A stretch of DNA of 64,000 bases from Rhodeus uyekii. Lineage: Eukaryota; Chordata; Actinopteri; Cypriniformes; Acheilognathidae. Positions 10,136-21,331 of the stretch are shown in pieces. Position 1 is the first letter of the stretch. Each line of letters begins with the position of its first letter. Where the stretch lies: contig JAWRVZ010000475.1 of assembly GCA_037043235.1 (NCBI GenBank), positions 62,001 to 126,000 of the forward strand, in the 5' to 3' direction. Below the pieces are notes generated by a model. The model saw nothing but the letters and a program-made list of their open reading frames with translations, did no database searches and was not told where the DNA came from. Position numbers and translations under genes: made by a program.

Positions 10136-11972
10136 CTAGAATGTACATTTCCTGAAGAAAATGTGAGTGGTGCTCGCAGTGGCAAAATCCGCCCCGGGCC
10201 TGGTGCGGCTGGTGTTCTGGGTGGTTTCTATGGCATTATTAGCATAATCTAACACTTAGCTAGGCACTATTAGCATGTGGCTATTCACTGCTAGCATATG
10301 TAGCATGTAGGAAGTCATGTTTGCTAGCATGAGTCAATAGAGCCAACCCCCATGTCTCTATGACACTTAGAAGCAGAGATATGGGTCTGGCTAAATGGTT
10401 GCTAGGGTAAACTATTTAGTTGCTAAGGAGTGGCTTTGCAGCTGCCAGTGATGTTACTCCAAAGGCTGATTGTCAAATAGACCCAACCCCCATGTCTCTA
10501 CGACTTTCTGATGCAGAGATATGGGTCTGGCTAAATGGTTGCTAGGGTACTCTATTTAGTTGCTAAGGAGTGGCTAAGCGTCTGCCATTGATGTCATTCC
10601 AAAGGCTCCTTGTGAGTATGAACGATACAAACCAACCAGAATGCCTCTACGACATTCAGAACTGAAGATATCTCGCTTTGTATTTGGTTGCTAAGGTGAT
10701 CCATAATGGTTGCTAGGGCGTGGCTTGGAAGTGTTGAAGACGTTGGTGATTGGCAGTTTGCTGCCCCGAGTCAAACGAGCCCACCCTCAAATTTTTATGA
10801 CTTTTCTATCCAGAGATAGAAGTCAATCAATTTGAATGGAAGTCTATGGGATGGGTTGCTAAGGTGCTCTAAATGGTTGCTAGGGCGTGGCTTAATACGT
10901 TCCCAGTGATCCTGAGACACTCATTGGTCGCCTGAGTAAAATGAGCCCTCCCCCTTGTTTCTGTGACACTGTGCTGCAGAGCTATGTTCAATTCAAAATC
11001 CCTATGCACATAGTAGATGTGTTTCATGGGACGGTTTTCCCCATTCATTTCAATGGGGAAAGTTTGGAAGCTCTAGCACCCCAGGGGTGCAACTTTTACC
11101 CCATTTTGTGGTATGTTCTCACAGAGCCAGCCACCCTCTTCAGATGTGGCGAGTTTCGTCTTTATACAAATTTCTTGCTCCGAGTTATTAATCGTCAAAG
11201 TCGTTTGCACCGCGTATAAATACTCTTCTAGGATTTCCGTTAACATTGATGTCTATGGGGGCGCGTTTGGGCAGCTCTAGCACCCCAGGGGTGCAACTTT
11301 TAACAAATTTTTTGGTATGTCCTTACAGAGCCTGCCAGCCTCTTCAAATGTGGCGAGTTTTGTCTTTTTACAAATTTCTCGCTCCGAGTTATTAATCGTC
11401 AAAGTTGATTTCAATGCGTTGTCTATGCGTTTTTTTTCGCTCCTTTTTCGCCCCTGGGGCGAACATCGTACCCCCGATCTCTTAGAAAAGATATAGCACA
11501 CCTCTCCTCAATAGGCCGCACGTTTTGACGCCTCATTCATAGGTCTGGGACAAACACTCTAGGAGGAGTAGCGCGCCGAAAAAAAAGTGGAAGAATAAGA
11601 ATAATAAACCGAGGGGCATTTTTGGGCAGCTCTAGCACCCCAGGGGTGCAACTTTTACCCCATTGTGTGGTATATTCTTACAGAGCCTGCCAGCCTCTAC
11701 AAATGTGGTGAGTTTCATCTTTTTACAAATTCCTTGCTCTGAGTTATTAATCGTCAAAATTTCGTTTCAATGGGACGTCTATGGGGGTGTTTTTTGTTCC
11801 GTCCCCTGGGGCGAACAGCGTACCCCCGATCACTTAGTGAAGATAGAGCACCCCTCTCCTCAATCGGCCGCACGTTTTGATGCCTCATTCATGTGTCTGG
11901 GACAAACGCTCTAGGAGCAGTAGCGCGCCGAAGATTTCAGCATCATTATTATAGGCTTGGTAAGATAGTAAT

Positions 11973-12041
11973 AGTAGTGCTCGCCAACGAGCACCACTAA
12001 CTAGAATGTACATTTCCTGAAGAAAATGTGAGTGGTGCTCG
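11973..12041. repeat. K-J three-arm palindrome, unit 5
   Basis: CCAA-loop form. Similarity to unit 10 stops 8 bases after the right arm, at 12049. Confidence 0.9.
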
Positions 12042-12665
12042 CAGTGGCAGAATTCGGGCCCGGGCCAGATGCAGCAGTGTCGGAGAAACAGAGAGAACCT
12101 ACCGCCATGTCTGTACTATGTTCTGGTGTTGAGATATGGCTGATTCATGTGTTTATATGGTTGCTACGGTTCTCTATATGGTTGCTATGGTGTGGTCATA
12201 CAGTTTATGGGATGATATCTAAAGACTATTTGGCAGTCTGAGCTTGAAAGTTCAAACTCTGTGCTTCTACAACATTCCAGTACTGAAATATGGCTTGTAA
12301 GTGTTGTTTTACGGTTGCTAGGGTGCTGTAAATGGTTGTTAAGGCTTGGCTATGAAGATGGTATGTCACTACTTATTCACTGCTTGATAGGCCGAGTCAA
12401 ACGAGCCCAGTCCCGAGCCTCTACAACCTTCAGAACCAAAGATATGATTTTACAAATATTTGTCCCATGTTAAGTCAATGGGGCTTTTTTCGGCTGATTT
12501 TTCGTGGGACAAAACGAATATCGTACGCCTGATCGCTTAGAAAAGATATAGCACACCTCTCCTCAATAAGTCGGACGATTTGACATCTCTTTTGTGGGTC
12601 TACGACCAACGGTGCCTGAGGAGTAGCGCGCCGAAGGTTGGTTTAGGAGAATAGTACTCACAACA
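12001..12665. repeat. H module 3 (alpha, 665 bp), first of a tandem pair
   Basis: Has the GAGAGAACCTACC variant seen at 4338. The next H follows with no gap, sharing the J element as the joint. Confidence 0.94.
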
Positions 12666-13330
12666 CTAGAATGTACATTTCCTGAAGAAAATGTGAGTGG
12701 TGCTCGCAGTGGCAAAATTCGGCCCGGGCCAGGTGAGGCAGTGTCGGACACCATTGCCAGAGAGCCAACCGCCATGTCTGTACGATGTTCCAGTGCTGAG
12801 ATATGGCTGATTCATGATTTTGTATGGTTGCTAGGGCACTCTATATGGTTGCTATGGTGTGGTCATACAGCTAATGGTATGACATCTAAAGACTAATTGG
12901 CAGTCTGAGCTTAACAGATAAAACTCTGCTTCTACAACATACCAGTACTGAAATATAGCTTGTAAGCGCTGCTTTGCGGTTGCTAGGGTGCTGTAAACAG
13001 TTGTTAGGGTGTAGCTATGAAGATGGTATGTCACTACTTATTCACTGCTTGATAGGCCGAGTCAAACAAGCCCAGTCCCGAATCTCTACGACCTTCAGAA
13101 CCAAAGATATGATATTACAAATATTTGTCCCATGTTAAGTCAATGGGGCTTTTTTCGGCTGATTTTTCGTGGGACAAAACGAACATCGTACGCCTGATCG
13201 CTTAGAAAAGATATAGCACACCTCTCCTCAATAAGCCGCACGATTTGACATCTCTTTTGTGGGTCTACGACCAACGGTGCCTGAGGAGTAGCGCGCCGAA
13301 GATTGGTTTAGGAGAATAGTAATCACAACA
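12666..13330. repeat. H module 4 (beta, 665 bp), second of a tandem pair
   Basis: Differs from alpha copies at the start (AATTCGGCCCGGGCCAGG, then GTCGGACACCATTGCC) and in the middle (CAGCTAATGG, CTTAACAGAT). Its last 200 bases are close to alpha copies, so it may be a hybrid. Confidence 0.94.
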
Positions 13331-13405
13331 CTAGAATGTACATTTCCTGAAGAAAATGTGAGTGGTGCTCGCAGTGGCAAAATCCACCCCGGGCCAGGTG
13401 AGGCA

Positions 13406-14065
13406 GTAGCTAGGGTAACCATGATGTTGCTAGGCAGTTTCTAGGGTAACCATGGTGGTTGCTAGGTGTTTGCTAGAGTAACTGTGATGGTTGCTAAGGT
13501 GTTGCTAAGTGGTTGCTAGGGTAACCAGGGTAACCAGGGTGGTTGCTAGGGTGTTGCTAGGTGGTTGCTAGGGTAACTCAAGTCGTCGCTAGGCGGTTGC
13601 TAGGCGGTTGCTAGGGTAACCAGAGTGGTTGCTAGGCTGTTGCTAGGGAAATCAGAGTGGTTGCTATGGTGTTGCTAGGTGGTTGCTAGGGTAATCAGAG
13701 TGGTTCCTATGGTGTTGCTAGGTGGTTGCTAGGGTAACCGGAGTCGTCGCTAAGCGGTTGCCTTGCGGTTGCTAGGGTAACCAGAGTGGTTGCTAGGCTG
13801 TTGCTAGGGTAATCAGAGTGGTTGCTATGGTGTTGCTAGGTGGTTGCTAGGGTAAACTGAGTGGTTGCCAGGGTGTTGCTAGGTGGTTGCAAGGGTAACC
13901 GGAGTGGTTGCAAGGCGGTTGCTAGGCAGTTGCTAGGGTAACCAGAGTGGTTCCTAGGGGGTTGCTATGCGGTTGCTAGGGTAACCAGAGTGGTTCCTAG
14001 GCGGTTGCTAAGGTGTCACTAGGTTAACTGGTTGGTTACTAGGGTTATGCTAGGTGGTTGATATG
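13406..14065. repeat. F minisatellite array 3 (660 bp)
   Basis: Follows two tandem H modules. It includes a doubled GGGTAACCA segment near 13518-13540 and GTCGTCGCTAGG variant words that recur once per longer period. Confidence 0.97.
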
Positions 14066-15870
14066 CCTCATCTAGGGTGTCCTGGGCCGTTTCTAGGTGG
14101 TTATTAGGTGTTATGGGGGGTTTCTATGGCCTTATTAGCATAATTTAACACTTAGTTAATCACTATTAGTATGTAGCTATTCACTGCTAGCATATGTAGC
14201 ATGTTGGAAGTCCTGTTTGCTAGCATGAGCCAATAGAGCCAACCCCCATGTCTCTACGATACTCAGAAGCAGAGATATAGGTCTGGCTAAACGGTTGCTA
14301 GGGTACTCTGTTTGGTTGCTAAGGAGTGGCTTGGTACCTGCCAGTCATGTTACTCCAAAGGCTGATTGTCTAATTGACCCAACTCCCATGTCTCTATGAC
14401 TTTCTGATGCAGAGATACAGGACTGGCTAAATGGTTGCTAAGTTACTCTGTTTGGTTGCTAAGGAGTGGCTTTGCAGCTGCCATTGATGTCACTCCAAAG
14501 TTTTCTTATGAGTATGAACGATATAAACCAACTACAATGACTCTACGACATTCAGAACTGAAGATATCTCACTTTGTATTTGGTTGCTAAGGTGCTCCAT
14601 AATGGTTGCTAGGGCGTGGCTAGGAAGTGTTGAAGACATTGGTGATTGTCAGTTTGCTGCCCCGAGTCAAACGAGCCCACCCTCAAATTTCTATTACTTT
14701 TCTATCCAGAGATAGAAGTCGATCAATTTGAATGGAAGTCTATGGGATGGGTTGCTAGGGTGCTCTAAATGGTTGCTAGGGCGTGGCTTAATAGCTTCCC
14801 AGTGATCCTGAGACACTCATTGGTCGCCTGAGTAAAATGAGCCCTCCCCCTTGTCTCTGTGACACTGTGCTGCAGAGCTATGTTCAATTCAAAATCCCTA
14901 TGTACATAGTAGATGGTGTTTCATGGGACGGTTTTCCCCATTCATTTCAATGGGGAAAGTTTGGGGGCTCTAGCACCCCAGGGGTGCAACTTTTACCCCA
15001 TTTTGTGGTATGTTCTCACAGAGCCATCCACCCTCTTCAAATGTGGCGAGTTTCGTCTTTTTACAAATTTCTCACTCCGAGTTATTAATCGTCAAAGTCG
15101 TTTGCACCGCGTATAAATACTCTTCTAGGATTTCCGTTTCTATTGTGTCTATGGGGCAAGTTTGGGCAGCTCTAGCACCCCAGGGGTGCAACTTTTACCC
15201 AATTTTTTTCTATGTCCTTACAGAGCCTGCCAGCCTCTACAAATGTGGCGAGTTTCATCTTTTTACAAATTTCACGCTCCGAGTTATTTATCGTCAAAGT
15301 TGGTCGTAATGCATTGTCTATGCGTTTTTTCGGCTGTTTGGTCGCCCCTGGGGCAAACACCGTACCCCCGATCGCTTAGAAAAGATATAGCACACCTCTC
15401 CTCAATAGGCCGTACGTTTTGATGCCTCATTCATGGGTCTGGAACAAACGCCCTAGGAGGAGTAGCGCGCCGAAAAAAAAGTGGAAGAATAAGAAAAATA
15501 ATAATAAACCAAGGTCAATTTTTGGGCAGCTCTAGCACCCCAGGGGTGCAACTTTTACCCCAATGTGTGGTATGTTCTTACAGAGCCTGCCAGCCTCTAC
15601 AAATGTGGCGAGTTTCATCTTTTTACAAATTCCTCGCTCTGAGTTATTAATCGTCAAAATTTCATTTCAATGGGACGTCTATGGGGGTGTTTTTTGTTCC
15701 GCCCCCTGGGGCGAACATCGTACCCCCGATCGCTTAGTAAAGCTAGAGCACCCCTCTCCTCAATCGGCCGCACGTTTTGACACCTCATTCATGGGTCTGG
15801 GACAAACGCTCTAGGAGTAGGAGCGCCGAAGATTTCAGCATCATTATTATAGGCTTGGTAAGATAGTAAT

Positions 15871-15939
15871 AGTAGTGCTCGCCAACGAGCACCACTAACT
15901 AGAATGTACATTTCCTGAAGAAAATGTGAGTGGTGCTCG
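15871..15939. repeat. K-J three-arm palindrome, unit 6
   Basis: CCAA-loop form, leading into F. Confidence 0.9.
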
Positions 15940-15973
15940 CAGTGGCAAAATCCGTCTCAGGCCAGGTGAGGCA

Positions 15974-16774
15974 GTAGCTAGGGTAACCATGATGTTGCTA
16001 GGCAGTTGCTAGGGTAACCAGGGTGGTTGCTAGGTGGTTGCTAGGGTAACTGGTGTGGTTCCTAAGGTGTTGCTAGGTGGTTGCTAGGGTAACTGGGTTG
16101 GTTGCTAGGTTGTTGCTAGGTGGTTGCTAGGGTAACCGGAGTCGTCGCTAGGTGGTTGCTAGGGTGTTGCTAGGTGGTTGCTAGGGTAACCAGGGTAGTT
16201 GCTAGGGTGTTGCTAAGTGGTTGCTAGGGTAACCAGAGTGGTTGCTAAGCGGTTGCCAGGGTAACCAGAGTGGTTGCTAAGGTGTTGCTATGCGGTTGCT
16301 AGGGTAACCAGAGTGGTTGACAGGGTGTTGCTAGGTGGTTGCTAGGGTAACCAGAGTGGTTGCTAGGCGGTTGCTAGGCAGTTGCTAGGGTAACCGGGGT
16401 GGTTGCTAGGTGGTTGCTAGGGTAACCAGAGTGGTTGCTAGGCTGTTGCTAGGGTAATCAGAGTGGTTGCTATGGTGTTGCTAGGTGGTTGCTAGGGTAA
16501 ACTGAGTGGTTGCCAGGGTGTTGCTAGGTGGTTGCTAGGGTAACTGGAGTGGTTGCTAGGCGGTTGCTAGGCAGTTGCTAGGGTATCCGGAGTGGTTGCT
16601 AGGTGGTTGCTAGGGTAACCAGAGTGGTTGCTAGGCGGTTGCCAGGGTAACCAGAGTGGTTGCTAAGGGTTTGCTATGCGGTTGCTAGGGTAACCAGAGT
16701 GGTTCCTAAGCGGTTGCTAAGGTGTCACTAGGATAACTGGTTGGTTACTAGGGTTATGCTAGGTGGTTGTTATG
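15974..16774. repeat. F minisatellite array 4 (801 bp)
   Basis: Contains two similar halves with GCAGTTGCTAGGG and TTGCCAGGG words, which suggests internal block duplication on top of single-word slippage. Confidence 0.97.
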
Positions 16775-18195
16775 GCTCATCTAGGGTGTCCTGGGCCGTT
16801 TCTATGTGGTTAATAGGTGTTATGGGGGGTTTATATGGCATTATTAGCATAATATATCACTTAGTTAATCACTATTAGCATGTAGCTATTCATTGCTAGC
16901 ATATGTAGCATGTTGGAAGTCCTGTTTGCTAGCATGAGCCAATAGAGCCAACTCCCATGTCTCTACGATACTCAGAAGCAGAGATATGGGTCTGGCTAAA
17001 CGGTTGCTAGGGTACTCTGTTTGGTTGCTAAGGAGTGGCTAAGTGTCTGCCAGTGATGTTACTCCAAAGGCTGATTGTCAAATTGACCCAACTCCCATGT
17101 CTCTACGACTTTCTGATGCAGAGATATAGGACTGGCTAAATGGTTGCTAAGATACTCTGTTTGGTTGCTAAGGAGCGGCTTGGCAGTAGCCAGTGATGTT
17201 CCTCCAAAGGCTCCTTGTGAGTATGAACGATACAAACCAACCAGAATGCCTCCACGACATTCAGAACTGAAGATATCTCACTTTGTATTTGGTTGCTAAG
17301 GTGATCCATAATGGTTGCTAGGGCGTGGCTAGGAAGTGTTCAAGACGTTGGTGATTGGCAGTTTGCTGCCCCGAGTCAAACGAGCCCACCCTCAAATTTC
17401 TATGACTTTTCTATCCAGAGATAGGAGTCAATCAATTTGACTGGAAGTCTATGGGATGGGTTGCTAAGGTGCTCTAAATGGTTGCTAGGGCGTGGCTTAA
17501 TAGCTTCTCAGTGATCCTGAGACACTCATTGGTCGCCTGAGTAAAATGAGCCCTCCCCCTTGTTTCTATGACGCTGTGCTGCAGAGCTATGTTCAATTCA
17601 AAATCCCTATGCACATAGTAAATGGTGTTTCATGGGACGGTTTTCCCCATTCATTTCAATGGGGAAAGTTTGGGAGCTCTAGCACCCCAGGGGTGCAACT
17701 TTTACCCCATTTTGTGGTATGTTCTCACAGAGCCATCCACCCTCTTCAGATGTGGCGAGTTTCGTCTTTTTACAAATTTCTCGCTCCGAGTTATTAATCG
17801 TCAAAGTCGTTTGCACCGCGTATAAATACTCTTCTAGGATTTCCGTTAACATTGATGTCTATGGGGGCACGTTTGGGCAGCTCTAGCACCCCAGGGGTGC
17901 AACTTTTACCCCATTTTTTGGTATGTTCTTACAGAACCTGCCAGCCTCTACAAATGTGGCAAGTTTCATCTTTTTACAAATTCCTCACTCCGAGTTATTA
18001 ATCGTCAAAGTTGGTCGCAATGCATTGTCTATGCGTTTTTTCGCCTGTTTGATCGCCCCTGGGGCGAACATCGTACCCCCGATCGCTTAGAAAAGATATA
18101 GCACACCTCTCCTCAATAGGGTGCACGTTTTGATGCCTCATTCATGGGTCTAGGACAAACGCCCTAGGAGGAGTAGCGCGCCGAAAAAAAAGTGG

Positions 18196-18212
18196 AATAA
18201 TAATAATAATAA
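18196..18212. repeat. TAA microsatellite joined to J
   Basis: A pure ATA/TAA run at the position where K stands in other units. Confidence 0.88.
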
Positions 18213-18288
18213 ACTAGAATGTACATTTCCTGAAGAAAATGTGAGTGGTGCTCGCAGTGGCAAAATCCGCCCCGGGCTAGGTGAGGCA

Positions 18289-18733
18289 GTAGCTAGGGTA
18301 ACCATGATGTTGCTAGGCAGTTGCTAGGGTAACCAGGGTGGTTGCTAGGGTAACTGGGGTGGTTGCTAAGGTGTTGCTAGGTGGTTGCTAGGGTAACCGG
18401 TGTGGTTGCTAAGGTAACCAGGGTGGTTGCTAGGGTGTTGCTAGGTGGTTGCTAGGGTAACCGGAGTCGTTGCTAGGTTGTTGCTAGGCGGTTGCTAAAG
18501 TGTTGCTATGTGGTTCCTAGGGTAACCAGAGTGGTTGCTAGGCAGTTGCTAGGGTAACCGGGGTGGTTGCTAAGGTAACCAAAGTGGTTGCTAGGCGGTT
18601 GCCAGGGTAACCAGAGTTGTTGCTAAGGTGTTGCTAGGCAGTTGCTAGGGTAACCAGAGTGGTTCCTAGGCGGTTGTAAGGTGTCACTAGGTTAACTGGT
18701 TGGTTACTAGGGTTATGCTAGGTGGTTGTTATG
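18289..18733. repeat. F minisatellite array 5 (445 bp)
   Basis: A short array in a K-less unit. Words TTGCTAAAG and GGTTGTAAGG near the end are private variants. Confidence 0.97.
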
Positions 18734-20546
18734 GCTCATCTGGGGTGTCCTGGGCCGTTTCTAGGTGGTTATTAGGTGTTATGGGGGGTTTCTATGGCAT
18801 TATTAGCATAATTTAACACTTAGTTAATCACTATTAGCATGTAGCTATTCACTGCTAGCATATGTAGCATGTTGGAAGTCCTGTTTGTTAGCATGAGCCA
18901 ATAGAGCCAACCCCCATGTCTCTGCGATACTCAGAAGCAGAGATATGGGTCTGGCTAAACGGTTGCTAGGGTATTCTGTTTGGTTGCTAAGGAGTAGCTT
19001 GGTACCTGCCAGTGATGTTCCTCCAAAGGCTGATTGTCAAATTGACCCAACCCCCATGTCTCTACGAATTTCTGATGCAGAGATATAGGATTGGCTAAAT
19101 TGTTGCTAGGGTACTCTGTCTGGTTGCTAAGGAGTGGCCATGGGTCTGCCATTGATGTCACTCCAAAGGGTCCTTATGAGTATGAACAATATAAACCAAC
19201 CAGAATGCCTCTACGGCATTCAGAACTGAAGATATCTCACTTTGTATTTGGTTGCTAAGGTGATCCATAATGGTTGCTAGGGCGTGGCTAGGAAGTGTTG
19301 AAGACTTTGGTTATTGGCAGTTTGCTGCCCCGAGTCAAACGAGCCCACCCTCAAACTTTTATGACTTTTCTATCCAGAGATAGAAGTCAATCTATTTGAA
19401 TGGAAGTCTATGGGATGGGTTGCTAAGGTGCTCTAAATGGTTGCTAGGGCGTGGCTTAATAGCTTCACTGTGATCCTGAGACACTCATTGGTCGCATGAG
19501 TAAAATTAGCCCTCCCCCTTGTCTCTGTGACGCTGTGCTGCAGAGCTATGTTCAATTCAAAATCCCAATGCAATTTGATGGTGTTTCATGGGACGGCCTT
19601 CCCCATTCATTTCAATGGGGAAAAATTTGGGGAGCTCTAGCACCCCAGGGGTGCAATTTTTACCCCATTTTGTGGTATGTTCTCACAGAGCCATCCACCC
19701 TCTTCAGATGTGGCGAGTTTCATCTTTTTACAAATTTCTCGCTCCGAGTTATTAATCGTCAAAGTCGTTGGCAACGCGTTTAAATACTCTTCTAGGATTT
19801 CCGTTAACATTGATGTCTATGGGGGCGCGTTTGGGCAGCTCTAGCACCCCAGGGGTGCAACTTTTAACACATTTTTTTGGATGTCCTTACAGAGCCTGCC
19901 AGCCTCTTCAAATGTGGCGAGTTTCGTCTTTTTACAAATTTCTCGCTCCGAGTTATTAATCGTCAAAGTTGATTTCAATGCAAAGTCAATAGGTCCAAAA
20001 ATCGCTACTTTTTCGCCCCTGGGGCAAACATCGTACCCCCGATCTCTTAGAAAAGATATAGCACACCTCTCCTCAATAGGCCGCACGTTTTGACGCCTCA
20101 TTCATGAGTCTAGGACAAACGCTCTAGGAGGAGTAGCGCGCCAAAAAAAATGTGGAGGAATAAGAAGAAGAAAAATAATAAACCGAGGTCGATTTTTGGG
20201 CAGCTCTAGCACCCCAGGGGTGCAACTTTTACCCCAATGTGTGGTATGTTCTCACAGAGCCTGACAGCCTCTACAAATGTGGTGAGTTTCATCTTTTTAC
20301 AAATTCCTCGCTCTGAGTTATTGATCGTCAAAATTTCGTTTCAATGGGACGTCTATGGGGGTGTTTTTTGTTCCGCCCCCTGGGGCGAACATCGTACCCC
20401 CGATCGCTTAGTAAAGCTAGAGCACCCCTCTCCTCAATCGGCCGCACGTTTTGACACCTCATTCATGGGTCTGGGACAAACGCTCTAGGAGTAGCAGCGC
20501 ACCGAAGATTTCAGCATCATTATTATAGGCTTGGTAAGATAGTAAT

Positions 20547-20614
20547 AGTAGTGCTCGAGGCGAGCACCACTAACTAGAATGTACATTTCCTGAAGAAAAT
20601 GTTAGTGGTGCTCG
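20547..20614. repeat. K-J three-arm palindrome, unit 8
   Basis: AGG-loop form with GTTAGTGG before the right arm. The duplication shared with unit 3 begins inside this element. Confidence 0.9.
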
Positions 20615-20648
20615 CAGTGGCAAAATCCGTCTCAGGCCAGGTGAGGCA

Positions 20649-21331
20649 GTAGCTAGGGTAACCATGATGTTGCTAGGCAGTTGCTAGGGTAACCAGGGTG
20701 GTTGCTAGGTGGTTGCTAGGGTAACTGGGGTTATTGCTAAGGTGTTGCTAGGTGGTTGCTAGGGTAACTGGGTTGGTTGCTAGGGTGTTGCTAGGTGGTT
20801 GCTAGGGTAACCGGAGTCGTCGCTAGGTGGTTGCTAGGGTGTTGCTAGGTGGTTGCTAGGCTAACCAGAGTGGTTGCTAGGTGGTTGCTAGGGTAACCAA
20901 AGTTGTCGCTAGGCGGTTGCTAGGCGGTTGCTAGGGTCACCAGAGTGGTTGCTAAGGTGTTGCTAGGTGGTTACTAGGGTAACCAGAGTGGTTGCTAGGC
21001 TGTTGCTAGGGTAATCAGAGTGGTTGCTATGGAGTTGCTAGGTGGTTGCTAGGGTAAACTGAGTGGTTGCCAGGGTGTTGCTAGGTGGTTGCTAGGGTAA
21101 CCGGAGTGGTTGCTAGGCGGTTGCTAGGCAGTTGCTAGGGTAACCGGGGTGGTTGCTAGGTGGTTGCTAGTGTAACCAGAGTGGTTGCTAGGCGGTTGCC
21201 AGGGTAACCAGAGTGGTTGCTAAGGTGTTGCTATGCGGTTGTTAGGGTAACCAGAGTTGTTCCTAGGCGGTTGCTAAGGTGTCACTAGGTTAACTGGTTG
21301 GTTACTAGGGTTATGCTAGGTGGTTTATATG
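20649..21331. repeat. F minisatellite array 6 (683 bp)
   Basis: Copy of array 2 at an offset of 13,960 bp. Both share rare words such as GCTAGGGTCACC and GCTAGTGTAACC. Confidence 0.97.

Larger units (their letters stand above)
7532..10329. repeat. HOR unit 4 (1A, D0-D1-D2-K-D3-K, H, no F)
   Basis: Leader 7532-7994 is 463 bp, the only one with a single A monomer. The D block (7995-9470, 1,476 bp) is of the longest class, with D0, D1 (8341), D2 (8698), a free-standing hairpin at 9036-9061, D3 (9107) and a second hairpin joined to J. H is 9471-10135 and J-G 10136-10329. The unit matches unit 9 throughout except for one 140-bp A monomer. Confidence 0.95.
6611..12049. repeat. Segmental duplication A, copy 1 (5.4 kb)
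   Basis: Runs through F2, G, all of unit 4 and unit 5 to its J. It matches 20571-26150 at offset 13,960, then 14,100 after a 140-bp difference, then 14,101. Near 11019-11170 the copies differ locally, consistent with later conversion of D0. Identity was judged by eye over many lines, not aligned base by base. Confidence 0.9.
10330..14225. repeat. HOR unit 5 (2A, D0-D1-D2-K, H-H, J, F, G)
   Basis: At 3,896 bp this is the longest unit. Leader 10330-10933 (604 bp); D block 10934-12000; two H modules in tandem (12001-12665 and 12666-13330); J at 13331; F 13406-14065; G 14066-14225. A single-base deletion near 11019 (GATGTG against GATGGTG) shifts the D0 reading frame found in sister copies. Up to 12049 the unit pairs with unit 10. 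Confidence 0.95.
14226..16934. repeat. HOR unit 6 (2A, D0-D1-D2-K, J, F, G)
   Basis: Leader 14226-14829 (604 bp); D block 14830-15898; J 15899-15973; F 15974-16774; G 16775-16934. The leader and D0 match unit 17 at a constant offset of 28,992 bp, including the CTATGTACATAG variant and GGGGGCTC before the D0 palindrome. D1 belongs to the TTTATCGTC subtype shared with units 15 and 22. Confidence 0.95.
16935..18893. repeat. HOR unit 7 (2A, D0-D1, J, F, G; no K)
   Basis: A short unit of 1,959 bp. Leader 16935-17538; D block 17539-18213 with only D0 and D1, ending in a TAA microsatellite fused to J at 18214; F 18289-18733 (445 bp); G 18734-18893. D1 is of the subtype with ACAGAACCTG and GCCTGTTTGATCG, shared with units 12, 13, 20, 21, 23 and 24. 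Confidence 0.95.
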
